Made by a program: the position numbers and the translations under genes. DNA of 64,000 nucleotides from Strongylocentrotus purpuratus (lineage: Eukaryota > Echinodermata > Echinoidea > Camarodonta > Strongylocentrotidae): NCBI RefSeq assembly GCF_000002235.5, contig NW_022145613.1, positions 5,444,447-5,508,446 of the forward strand, read 5' to 3'. The notes under the pieces are model-generated. The model did no database searches and was not told the origin of the DNA. It saw only the letters and a list, made by a program, of their open reading frames with translations. Shown in pieces: positions 43,439-55,824 of this stretch; the first letter of the stretch is position 1; the number at the start of each line of letters is the position of its first letter.

Positions 43439-45374
43439 GCTACATGTATATGTTTGGACACATTTATTCAAATCACAATTTCAAGTCTTATGTCATACAT
43501 CTAATCAAAGAGTCCATATGAACATAATTTTCTATCTCTACAGACTCTAATTACATACAGTAACTATGATGTGAAATTTTGTTGTCCCTATCTTGAGTCT
43601 GGACATGCTCAAAACATTGCCAGACATCTGGCACCGCATAGACGGTAAAATATGGTCCCTCTATCCACACTAATCTAGATGTACATGTACAGTATGTAAT
43701 CTGCAGGTACATTCAATGAGACATTAAAAAGATCAAATCCATAAAAAATACAGAATTGAAAGTGAAAGTTACATACATTATGTAAAAATGTCCTGAGAAT
43801 AAAGTATTTGATTTACTGTATGTAATAGTTTAATTAAGGAGTTCTGGTAAACTCTTCGGCTTTAGATATGTTTAAAATTAAATAAAAACGTGGGTATCTG
43901 TGCATGAAGTTGAAGATGACTTGATTAGGGGAAGGGGAGAATATAGAACAAGGACCGAAAAGAGCGTACATGAAAAATGTGCATAATCTCATGGTTTAGC
44001 CCCAGTAGGGAAGTACTCACATGCACATGATGTAGACTTTGTGATTTGAGGAAATGATATTGTCTCTATATGAGAGGATAGTATTCTTCCTGGGATGACC
44101 GAAACTGACTGTGAGCTTCGACAAATGTGTCATTCCTTATTCACTAAAGAGGACACGTTTACCACAGTGCAGCTGCTGTGTATAAGGCAAATTGAGGCCA
44201 GTGATGTGGTTGTCTCAGATACTTGTGGAAATGGTTAATTAATTATTTGAAGAATACATAGGAAAACTACATGTATGTGTTGTTGAATAGTCAGTTGTAC
44301 ACACACGTAATTATGTATCCCATTAATCAATATCATACAATGTATCACTGTAAATTTGCATGTTTGATGCACTGTTTGTGTGTTTTGGGGGAAGTAGACC
44401 TATAAGTTTGAGTGTGTGTTGCAAAATATACAAGAAAAAATTGCAAGCTTTTTGTTGGTCTGCATTATGATTAATCTACATTTTTAACAATTAAAAAAGA
44501 GAATGGGAAAGAAAATATTAACTTACTCATATATTTACCTTATGGTCAATGTGGGTGGATACACATGTATGACCAGTAGCCATCCATGAGCAGTATAGAG
44601 TAGCCACTAATAACCTTTAAAGATTGATATTGGCTTCGATATGGTACAGTATTGTATTACAAGCTTGATCTTCATAGTAAGGGCGTATACAGTACATTGT
44701 CCATTTGGAAGAAGCCGAGTTGAGTTGAGTCTGCAAGCATTTCAGACTCTTAAAGTCTTAAACACTGACTGCAGCCTTCAGAGCAAAACACTAGAGCGCA
44801 TTTTATAATGCAATCCGATATTTTTCATGTACATTTAATTATATTTTGCTAATTGTGTCAGTCGTATGTCACATGCTTCAGTGACCTGCAATTGTCGTAT
44901 GCTTCAGTGATATACAATTGTCATATGCTTCAGTGACATAAACAATTGTTATGTGGTATATACCATACACGTACATTCACTAAGCAAATTTTGAATTTCA
45001 ACTGTGGACCAATAACTCTGACTTTATTTTGAATCTCAAACCCAATTACAACTGTAACACTAAATCTTTGGCATAGTGGCAAACATGTACAATAAAGCCT
45101 GAATCAATTTTTTGTTGAAGCATATATTGGAGCACTGCTATCCAGTGCTATGTCAGACAAACCTCAACATCAACAAATGCTGCCGGTCACAAAAATGTGT
45201 TTCCAGGTCCCTGTAGTATCCACAGAATTTTTATAAACATCAATTACATGTACTTACATGTAATTATTAAGGCACACTTTTCTTTATCATTCCCAATTCA
45301 CAATTAGAATGGTACTTGCTATATGATTCCTTGCTTGTAGAAATGACCTACATTACATTGTACATGGACTTCAC

Positions 45375-46390
45375 TTAAAGATAAACTTGAGTTCTGGTAA
45401 AAAAAAGAAAATGAATTCTCACAGAATCTAATGAAACTTACACTGAATGTTCAAGATTACAAATAAATGTCATGTGCCAAACAATTTTGGAAGAAAATTT
45501 ATACTGGCTGAGTAATGAGCATAGAAAGATAAGAAAATCAGGGTAGTACTAGCCCCGAAACCATATGTGTTGTCCCATATACATCTTTCTGTGTAAGGTA
45601 TTGTTGCTTTACCAAGACTCTGCCAAATTTATGATGATTTTGATGACTCCAGAACCTTGCATTACACACCATTACTTACATGCTATATGATCAACTTTTC
45701 TGATCCATTCTAGGGCTGTGCACAACAGTGTAATGAGGTACCCGAGTACACTCCCAGGCTCACAGGCGAATACTCGAATATTCGGACGCCATGTTTTTTT
45801 ATAATTTTTTTGAATTTTTTTGAATTTTTTTGAATTTTTTTGAATTTTTTTGATTTTTTTTTAATTTTTTAATTTTTGGATTTTTTTCCTTTTTTTTCTT
45901 TTTTTGCCACTACCATACCACTCGGCAGTTTCTCAGGTCCCTCGCGCAACTCGCTGAAAACGCATGCAACTTTACTTTGAGTTGCAGTTGAAGGCGCCGA
46001 TTTAATAAGAATAATAACAGTAAACAATGCTGTTTTAAAAACCAAAGATGGCAGAATAATCCATTTTCCTCCAAGTCCAAACAGAAATCTGGACATTTGG
46101 TCCCAGTTTCTGAAAGGTGAGTTTGACAGTGCTTGAGTTGGGAAACATTTTTACCGACGGTACCATGCCAGCGGACGCTGCTCTCCCTGGCACGGGTGAG
46201 CGTGGGCCTGGACATTTTTTTTTTTTTTTTTTTTTTTTGCGGCCGAATATTCGGGTACAAGAAATCGTACCCGAGTAGTTGTCAACCGTGCGGGTACTCG
46301 AGCATTCGACTACCCGTCGCAGCCTTAATCCATTCCACACCTTTTCTTTCACAATGCAATCGCATCACCGGTACTCAAGTTTATCTTTAA
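45375..46390. mobile_element. TTAA MITE split by a hAT MITE
   Basis: TTAA at 45375-45378, then AGATAAACTTGAGTTCTGG; right end ACTCAAGTTTATCT and TTAA at 46387-46390. After removing the hAT MITE (45711-46327) and one 8-bp duplication, ~391 bp remain, the family's usual length. The first 155 bp match the fragment at 1-162 in inverted orientation. Confidence 0.8.
45711..46327. mobile_element. hAT MITE, copy A
   Basis: The ends are TAGGGCTGTGCAC and GTCGCAGCCTTA, an imperfect inverted repeat. A perfect 8-bp duplication ATCCATTC flanks it (45703-45710, 46328-46335). Inside are CGAATATTCGG-type words at both shoulders, T-rich GAATTTTTTT repeats and a T26 run. TAGGGCTG termini with 8-bp duplications are a hAT hallmark. 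Confidence 0.9.
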
Positions 46391-46524
46391 CTTGCCCTTT
46401 AAATTGAATAGAGGAAAGGGGCTGGTGATAAACTGATTAACTGCAGTAGCAAGTAGGGGTCATTAACTCATAATTGAAGGGAAATCTTTGAATTTCCTTC
46501 AGGTTCATGAATAGAGACTTCCTC

Positions 46525-46887
46525 TTAAAGATATAGACCGGTAGTGGTAAAATTGCGGTTCAAGGGTTTTGGGTGCAAGATATCTATTCAATATTGTTTA
46601 AATATTGCCTTCGGAAGTTCGGAGGTTTGTTTGTAGCTGGCAATACTTCAACCTAAATTTGCAAAAAAGCAGAAATATATGCCCAAATTTTCAATGTTGA
46701 AGTGCATTCGCGATATCTATCCAGGCCGGATTGATATGATAATTTACCAAATCTATCAATTAGTAGGCGGTTTCCCTGCAAAATATTTATCATCACGTAT
46801 CAAAACATATTCTTTCACATGATTGGTAAGAGCTTCCATTTCATGTTTTGAGAGGGGGATGTTTCCAAAATTGGTCTTTACCTTTAA
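46525..46887. mobile_element. TTAA MITE, chimeric or diverged copy
   Basis: The right half (from about 46740) matches the 42494 copy closely and ends GGTCTTTACCTTTAA. The left half begins TTAAAGATATAGACCGG but then differs from every other copy in the window. A left end from another subfamily, or recombination, would explain it. Confidence 0.65.
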
Positions 46888-47519
46888 AGTTTAGACTTCT
46901 GAACCTGGCCTGCTGTTGTCTTGTTCAAGGCTGTGCAAACTTACATTAATGTTTCTCGACACCTTATGCACATTTAGAAAGCTCTGGCAAGCATGAAACA
47001 ATGTATGCAAATATGTACACTTATCTCTTACCTTTGCTAAGGAAAATTTACCAGTACTTCTACTTAAAAATATTTCTGCCTTATAAAAAGAATTAAAAAA
47101 ACTTGCCTGTAAACTGGTGTGATATATTTTAATATCGATGTTAAAATCTTTCGGATGGTGACGTTAAAGGTCGGTTGCCAGACGTAAATGATCACATCTG
47201 ATTGATACACGTCTGTAAAAACCAATTACACACACGCAATACCTTTGATACACTGTACCTTAATTGCTTTAATGTCATTGAATATTTTGATTGAAATTAC
47301 CGAACAGGTGAATAAGCATAGTAACACAATCAATGGGATTGGGGGAGTAGTTGGGGGGGGGGGGATGTAAACTGATTAGGTCCTCCCTTGAATAAATGAT
47401 GTATTATCTGAGAGCTAGAAGGAAATTGACTCTGTGTTAAAGAATTATTTGTCCGGATCCTAGCAGAACGAGCAGAAAGTCATGTCTACTACCCCCTTAA
47501 TTGAGTTAACAGTACCGTA

Positions 47520-47690
47520 ATTAACGGTGTATTAACCGCACCTTTTTGCCGCCGAAAAAATTTCAAAGTCGGGGGTGAGGCTTATACACGGTACACCATT
47601 TTTTTTTTTTTTTTTTTTTTTTTAAGGGCGAAAAAGAGGGGTGCGGTTAATACACGAGGGCGGTTTATACAACGTTAATTACGGTACACC
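47520..47690. repeat. Short inverted repeat with a T tract
   Basis: TAATTAACGGTGTATTAACCGC and its approximate complement GCGGTTTATACAACGTTAATTA flank a T-rich centre (T27 near 47598). It is a small palindromic repeat with no coding content. Confidence 0.55.
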
Positions 47691-47719
47691 CTGTTTTCAA
47701 CAGATGATTTGTGATTGTA

Positions 47720-47957
47720 GAGGTCTAGGGGTCCAATGGATAAGGTCTCTGAACTGTGATCCACATGGTACAGGTTTGAATCCCTGCCACAATACATTTG
47801 TCACACTCCACCCAGGTGAGGTAAATGGGTACCTAGTAGTGATAGGATTATTCCTTGAAATGCACTGTGTGCTGATAACGGCTGCAGAAGCTTGAAGCTA
47901 AGCTAGGGTAATAATTTCCAAAGCTCTATGGGAGCTAGGGAGCACATAGGGATGTTA
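47720..47957 (+). mobile_element. SINE, tRNA-derived family 1, best copy
   Basis: The head has an A-box-like TGGATAAGGTCTCTGA and a B-box-like GGTTTGAATCCCTGCC at tRNA-like spacing. The body (TTTGTCACACTCCACCCAGG, GTGAGGTAAATGG, ATTCCTTGAAATGC) is shared with 52588 and 16480. The 3' end is TTATATTATACAAATAATG. It is transcribed by Pol III in principle and moved by a partner LINE, which is not seen here. Confidence 0.75.
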
Positions 47958-48437
47958 TATTATACAAATAATGAATGGTTATGAGTTCAATAGTGCAAAT
48001 ATTTTCATGAGTTGAAAGATTAACATTCTATTCAACGAGGCGTTAGCCGAGTTGAATAGAATTAATGTTAATCTTTCAACGAATGAAAATATTCGCACCA
48101 TTGAACGAATGAAAAACATTCATTATTTGTTTTATACAACATCGAAGAAGATCTAATAGAACGTTAATCAACAAATTATGCTTTACTCTTTATATTAAAG
48201 ATAAATTCAAGTTGGATTCAAGCCTTCTCGATTACATTCAAATTGCCTTCACGTCAGATACACGCAGGGATACGCGCGCGCACGGCAGAGAGGTACGCAG
48301 TCTGCATATAACCAAAAATGCACGGCGCATATAACCAAAAATGCACGACCGTGCAATATACCATCTATTGAATATCATGTGACCAACAATCCTCCAATCA
48401 AATGACAGGGATCCACGTAGGTGTTGTATAAATCGTA
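47958..48437. mobile_element. Palindromic element next to the SINE
   Basis: 47958-48141 folds on itself: AATAATGAATG...TTGAAAGATTAACATTC is mirrored by its complement around GAGGCGTTAGCCGA. The words TTTTATACAACA (48130) and TGTTGTATAAAT (48424) then bracket a further ~300 bp. The exact element limits are unclear. Confidence 0.55.
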
Positions 48438-48831
48438 ATGTGTTATGTGCTATATCAGAATGGATTATTATACTGTAGTTCTTTTATGATCAAGTATATC
48501 AAGATGACCGCTAAAAACTTTGATAAGAAATAAATTGCGTTATACAGAGATGGCAGACCCTAAACGGCAGATCTATACACTATCAACCTCAGTTCTACAG
48601 GCTATTGTCTGTTTGCAGTAGCAATGTATCATGCTCACATGCTTGCTTGCATTGCTTACTTGTAGTTACATGGTATGAACTAATGATGATCATGTTGCAG
48701 ACAGGAGATTAGTCAAGAATTCTTAGACATGCTGATGACTACATTTATTGTAGGTGCTTCCCATCAGCCCGGGCAAGCTCGAGCTTGAGACGTAGACTGA
48801 TCAGCGCTACTTGAGAAAATTTTAAAGGTAA

Positions 48832-49230
48832 AGACCAGTATTCGAAAGGCCCCAATTTCAAATAATGAAATGGAAGCTCTTTATTACCAATCATGTGAAA
48901 GAATAAGTTTTGACTAATACATGATGATAACAATTTTGCCGGGAAACCGCCTACTATTTGATATATTTGGTAAATTACTTTATCTATTGGACTGTGAGAG
49001 ATAAACGCACGTGTCGCACATGTGTGCATAGTCCCATATACATCTTTCTGTGTAGAGTGCTTGTAACTTTACAAAAACTGGGCCAAATTTCTTATCATTT
49101 TGATGATTCCAGAACCTTGCAGTACACACCAATACTTATATGCTAGATGATCAACCTTTTCTGATCGATTCCACAACGTTTCTTTCAAAATGCAATCACA
49201 TGACCATATTTAACTGGTCTTTATTTTTAA
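48832..49230. mobile_element. TTAA MITE, near-complete copy
   Basis: It begins TTAAAGGTAAAGACCAGT and ends AACTGGTCTTTATTTTTAA. It matches the halves at 32136 and 33940 throughout and is the best guide to their undisturbed structure. No coding capacity. Confidence 0.85.
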
Positions 49231-49506
49231 GTATCTAACCACCATTAGCCTCATTTAAGCAATGTCCATTGTCCACTCACTTGAGGAATCAGCTCAAGCT
49301 ACACTACAGAGCATGTCATAGTCTGAGACTCCAAGTTCATCTTTACCGGCAACCTAGACTGTTATTTTGCCATTGAGCAGGTTGTAGGGTCTAATAGCGC
49401 GTTATTTCATGAATAAGCCAACATTTGATTTCTGATCAACATGGAATTGACAGCCCAATAGGGCAACTGAAGTTTAAGTTTCTGTAAAAGTGTAAATCAT
49501 AGGCAT

Positions 49507-49810
49507 TTAAAGGGAAATCCAGCCTTATTAGTACACTCCTGGTATTTTAAAATATAACAGTAAAATCAGAGAAGTAGACTAGTGAAAGTTTAACAAAATT
49601 GGACAAAAATTAGAAAGTTATGAATTAAAAAAAATTATAATCACTATACCTAATTACCTATGGATACAACTTGGCTGAAACTGCATTGTCACTATTAGGA
49701 AGTGCCAAACAACTTTCCTAATTCCCATTTGTTCCAACACATACAATGACTAACATATCAATTTCTTTTCAAAACTTATGACTCTGGATTTTTTTTTCTT
49801 TTTAGAGAAC
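49507..49810. mobile_element. TTAAAGGG-type MITE remnant
   Basis: It starts TTAAAGGGAAATCCAGCC; a decayed complement (CTGGATTTTTTTTTCTTTTTA) lies near 49785-49806. Part of it (49690-49745) matches 38240-38290 inverted. The right boundary is uncertain. Confidence 0.4.
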
Positions 49811-51074
49811 CTATGACAATATGTTACCCACAATATATTTTGGTTAGTGCCTCAAGGGAGAAGGCACTTGGGGGAAACACACATTTTGATATTTTTGGAT
49901 ACAGCAAACGGGAGAGTTGATTACATCACAATCCAGTGACTAAATTGCCAATTTGCATTTCGCATAGATTCAGTGATGTCATATATATCAAACGCTCACA
50001 ACTTTCTTAATATCAGTCCGATTTAATTGAAACTTTTGCCATGTTGTTTCTCTTATTTGTCCACTTTCATACAAAAGAAATTATTACAAGGGTATACCAT
50101 TCTAGTGGTATGAGTGTATGTATGTGACTTTGTTTCTGATATGTAGACTTAGGTGTATGTCAATGAGAAGCATGACTTTGCTTCTATTGATGGGTGACTG
50201 GGGCAGCTGTCAATAATTAACGAGCCCCAGCTCATGTTCTATTTTCACAGCACTCAATCATGTTGACATACCTACCTTGCAGATGATCCCAATTTAGACT
50301 TAAAGGGTCGTAAGTGATATATAGGCAACAAAGGACTATTTAGAGGTATGGTTGTATATTCCCACAAATAATTTAAAAGAATTGTACATGAGGTTTATTT
50401 TGCATTGACATTCTATTCACTTCTATTCAATCTGTTTGATAATGTATGTACTGTGTAATCATTTTATTGGCATGCAGTTTATGCTTGAAAACTCTGTAAT
50501 AATGACTTAAAGAGAAGGTTGAGAGTTCTGGGGAGAGGTGAAAAATGATTTGTGAGCATTATCATTGTTATTATGCAAGTATGGAAGAACATCAGAAGAA
50601 AAAAAAAATTCCCTGAAATTCTGAAAAGCATGGCTCTTCTTTAACAGTGCAGCAGTTGATGTTGGCAGTTGCTTGGTTGTCCAGGGTAACCATATCTGCT
50701 ATTCAAATTAGCAAACAAAGGAATATTTGATGAATGTCTCATATTGATTGATCAACTGACCTCGTCCTAACTGATTATTTTAGTATTATTCTCTTGTTTA
50801 TATTCATTTATTTATTAATTGATAATATTTGCAGGGGAGGGTCAAGAAGGCATTAAGATAAAGCCACTAAATAATCCTATTACAGCAAAATTTGCAAACA
50901 ATACAAGGGTTAAAGAGAAGGTTGAGGCGAAAAATAGTTTTTGAGTGTTATCATTCTTATTATGCAAGTGTGGAAGAACATCAGAGAAAAAAGGTTTCCT
51001 GAAAAGCATGGCTATTCACATGCCTTCATATTCTAAATATGACAAGTATCAGGTTAAAAATGAGGCCCACATTT

Positions 51075-51294
51075 TTATGCTACAGCTACTGTAGTTCCAT
51101 ATACATCTTTCCGTGTAAAGTGCTTGTTACTTTACCAAGACTAGGCCAGGTATCTTATCATATTGATGATTCAAGAACCTTGCAGTACACACTACACACC
51201 AATATGTATGCTACATGATTAACTTTTTCTGATCGATTCCACACCGTTTCTTTCACAATGCAATCGCGTGACCAGAACTCAAATTTATCTTTAA
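51075..51294. mobile_element. TTAA MITE, truncated copy
   Basis: It contains the conserved TTCCATATACATCTTTC, ATGATTCAAGAACCTTGCAG and TCTGATCGATTCCACACCG words and ends ACTCAAATTTATCTTTAA. The left end is missing. Confidence 0.7.
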
Positions 51295-52125
51295 TTGTCT
51301 TTATAGAGCCATAAGGAAGTAAATTTGTTACAGAAAAACAAAATACAATTTTAGCTCTAAGCAGATGATATCAAATGTATAATCCAAAGTATAATCATGC
51401 CATTATGTTTCAGTCTTAGTTGTAGTCTTAAATGGCCAAGCGGTTAAATTGATTAAACATATTGAAGCTATCATAATGATAAAAGGTCAATGTCATTTAT
51501 AATACAGAGCTGTATTGTGAACTTTGGCATGGCTTGGTGACTCATATAATACTAAACTTGCGATATGAATAATACAAACCCGTCTGTTTTCCTGTCACAT
51601 TACACAGTGAGTCATTCTGAATCTACTCTGTTGTGTCTACAAGTCTTTTAATATTTCTTTTGTGTGCATATTATTGCGGTTAATTTATTTAATTCCAGTC
51701 AATACTGTGATGTGATGTAACCACTTGTATGCCACAAAGTTTACAAACAGTAAAAAGTAATTTTAAAGTGATAGTTTTTTGGTGGTGTGTGTGTGTTAAT
51801 CCATAATTTCATGGAAATAAATCTCACAATGCCCGTTATTTTTATTCAGGAAGAATTCTGTTTGCTTTTCTTTTCTCTAGGGTATGTCTCAAATTTACAA
51901 GATAAAAGTATACTGATTTGTACTCCTATACATGTCTGTTGACTATCACAGTATAGTGAGTAAGCAAAATGAATATTATGTAATTTTTCTCCTAGAAAAT
52001 AATAATTTGCTTTTCTAAATTGCTCTGATTCTGTTTTTTGAAATGTTATTCTTCTTTAAGATTGTATCTTTTTCTCATTTATTGATCTTTTTGAACTAAT
52101 CAACAGCACCATATTGTCTTTACAG

Positions 52126-52415
52126 ACTCTAGCCAATGACATCATCTAAGAGCAAATAAGGGCATGGCCACTACAGGCTAGTACAACCCCTGCCATTAGA
52201 AGGACAGCCTCACATCAATTTCCTCCTACCTGCCCATCAGTGGTCAAGCTGGCAACGGACGCAGAGTCTGACCGTAACCAAAGACTTACTGAAGAGTATT
52301 TCACCAGCGGCCAGTCAGACTCCGAGGACCATGCGGTGACCAGTGGTTTACAGGAAGCTGGAACCCTCACAGGTTAGTTAATGATTTAAATCCTAATCTT
52401 AATCATCATCATGAA

Positions 52416-52451
<36 letters not shown>

Positions 52452-52464
52452 TAGCATCATTGTG

Positions 52465-52531
<67 letters not shown>

Positions 52532-52975
52532 ATCATCATCACCACCATCATAATATTAATCACTATCATCATTATTATGACACTAATGTCCTTTGGCAAG
52601 ACATTAATCTACATTTGCCACACTCGACCCAGGTGAGGTAAATGGCTACCTGGCAGGAAGTACATGTAATTCCTTGAAATGCTAGAGCGCTGTAATGCCA
52701 GCTAGGCTAAAGCAGTGGTAATAATTTTCAAATTTGGAAGGGCATAGAGGCATTTAAAAGTGATGTGCACTATACAAGAACTGAATATTATTATTATCAT
52801 TATTATTATCATCAACATCATCATCAACATCATCACTATTATCATCATCAACATCATTGTCATCACCATCATCACATTCATTACCCTCATCATCATCATC
52901 ATCACATCATCATCATAATCATCATTATTTTCATCATCATTATCACACCTTCATCATCATCATCATCATCATCTG

Positions 52976-53043
<68 letters not shown>

Positions 53044-55790
53044 CCATTATCATCATCATCATTATGGGTTCTTGTTCAGTCCATGTGTCTGTCATGCATG
53101 ATACTCATGAGTTGGTTGCCATATCAATCAAAGAATTCTTAACCACGAGGTACCCAATGACTACCCCTGTGTTGGGAGTGGGGAATATAGTTTAATGTCT
53201 TCCCTATGGTCACTAGTGTGGTGCTGTCACTGCTATGGCCTGAACCCAACACATTTTCATCTCTAGACGATTGTTTAATGATAATAATCACAGAAAGTAC
53301 GTATTGATAATGATATACTGTAACTCGTGATGATAGCAGGCCTTGAATGTTATTGTTTTTGAGGCAGGACACCCTGGTTATTCAGAGGTGCATATTGATA
53401 GCCCGCCCAGGCTAATGATTTGGTAGCAGAAGGTCAATAGGCCGTAATGAGATTGTTCTGTACTGGGATAGAGGATTAGAGGACACTGAATGAGTAAAGA
53501 AAGTTGCCGTAACTAAAATTTTGAAAAGTATTCATCTTGCTAGTTTCTATCATTATGATAAAATATTGCCCAAGAATAATTTATTACCCGAGAATAATAT
53601 ATTACCTGAGAATAACTTATTACCCAAGTTGACTCTATATTTTATAGAATTTTCTTTCTTTTCATTCAATACTGAGAGAGATAGGATTCAAAGGCATGCA
53701 CAAGTCTCTCACTTTATTCCTCTCAATCAGCTAATGGAATGCTGCCCTCTTGAGCTCAATGGTGGCACATCCTGCTGGGAATGTTGTCTGAAGTATCAGG
53801 AACTATGGTTTTAAACTAGTACAAATGTCATTACAATATTATTATAATGTAACATGATACAAATGACTTGCTCGGCTAAGCATTTTGTTTATATTGAGCC
53901 ATTTGAAGAATAGATGGTTTATCATTTCCGTTCATGAAACTCTGATTTGCAGATTTTTAAGATAGTATAAAAAGGAGCAGATTCTGCATCATGATTCATC
54001 CACATTCAGGGCTTCAGAAATAGTTTATTAATTTTATTCATGAAGGGCTCTTCTTATTATTGATCTATTTAATTATCCTTCAAGACTGGATTGTAAACAG
54101 ATCATAAATTTTTCAATCAGGTCCCCCCCCCCCCCCACCATTGAAAAATGTTAACCTGGTGCCCTTTATAATACTGCGTAGATGCTCTACAGCTACATTA
54201 ACATACATGTATCCTGCAATCCTCACAATAACTTGATAATGAAAATGTAATTGGCAAGATTACAATAAATTGTCATATTCAAATCAATGCCCTGTGTATC
54301 ATTGCCGCTCCTGTTTAATTTGAATCTTGGGTCTGGCTTGTAGACTAACAAGTAACATACATTAACATCCCTCCCAGGCATAGAGTAGTTTCAGTGGACA
54401 AACACTTACCACTTTACTGTGTTGACATCGAGTCTGAACTCTCCAGGCTGTAGACTAAATTAGATAGGCTCTATACTACATGTACTGCTTCACCCATTTA
54501 CATGTACATGTACACAGCCCAAACACCATTTTGGAGTAAGCCCATTAAAAAACATTAGTCTTTTGCTAGGGCTGCGACGAGTAGTTGAATGCTCGAGTAC
54601 CCTTACTGTTGACAACTACTCGAGTATGATTTCTCGTACTTGAATATTCGGCCGCAAAAAAAAAAAAAAAAATCCCGGTCACCTGGCACTGTCCAGGCCG
54701 ACGCTTACCGGTTTCGTGCCAGGGAGAGCGCCGGCCGTCGGCTTGGTACCGTTGGTAAAAATGCTCCCGTGGTATGGTGGTGGCAAAAAAGAAAAAGATT
54801 TTTTTTTTTTTTTTTTCTTTTAATTATAAAGGATATTAAAAAATTATAAAAAACATGGCGTCCAAATATTCGCTTGTAAGCCTGGGAGTGTACTCGGGTA
54901 CCTCATTACACGGTTGTGCACAGCCTTATCTTTTGCTCATTCTGATTTTTTTTTTATGCTACTTTGCATGCGATCGCACAGAAGCGAGGAGACGAAAAAA
55001 CAGAATCATACAAAACTTTCAATTAAAAAACACACTCAAAAGGTGTTTGCCAGTAGTTGCTATTGCTATCTAACCACAGACTAAACTCAGTATAATGCAC
55101 CACGGTCTATGATTTTAAATCACAGCTTAAATTACAAGTGGCCTGCCCTAGTCCCTGAATTATGGAAGGCAAAGTGTTAAAGGGATAGTTGAGTTCTGTT
55201 GCAGAGGGCGCTACACAAAATATTTTTTTGTGAGACTGAGTGTCAAATTTGAAAGAACATACAATTTAAATGACAAAATCATCTTTGTTTGATCAAAATC
55301 GGTTCAGAGAAGGCTGAAATATCCATAAATATAACAATTTCTAATACTTGTGTACCACCACAAATATTAGATAATTTGAAAAAGCCGTTGAAAAAACAAA
55401 AAGCGCCTTTTACGTCGTATTTCAGCCAATGCCGATGTTGGCTTTTTTGTTGGCATTTTCGTGTTGGTTATATTACGCACAACCAGCCGGCCCATGTATT
55501 GTTATTTTTAATTAAATAATTAATTAACCGTCACCATTTTGTTGTTGAAAGTGATGCTGAATTGGTATTATCGTATTGGCTAAATTTCACACATTTTGGG
55601 GTCTAAAATTACCTTCATAGCAAGTTTAGGTTCTAAAAGGGCACTATAAATATCATAATAAGAATAAGAGCAATAACCATGCACTTTGAAAGCATTTGCG
55701 GTCTGAAAACAGAACTCATCTATCCCTTTAACAGTCAACCCCATAGCTCCATACTTGTAAATGTATAAATGTACCGGTAGATAACTTTTG

Positions 55791-55824
<34 letters not shown>

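Larger units (their letters stand above)
40104..52125 (+). other. Proposed TRAK intron 1
   Basis: About 12 kb without a recognisable exon. It is rich in MITEs and SINEs, which are listed separately, and has G tracts near 43166 and 47355. The segments 50500-50635 and 50910-51010 repeat each other (TAAAGAGAAGGTTGAG, GGAAGAACATCAGA, GAAAAGCATGGCT). Confidence 0.5.

Noticed and set aside
52399-53195. Long Asp-, Ile-, His- and Ser-rich open frames
   Set aside because: These are six-frame readings of (ATC)n and (ATT)n microsatellites.
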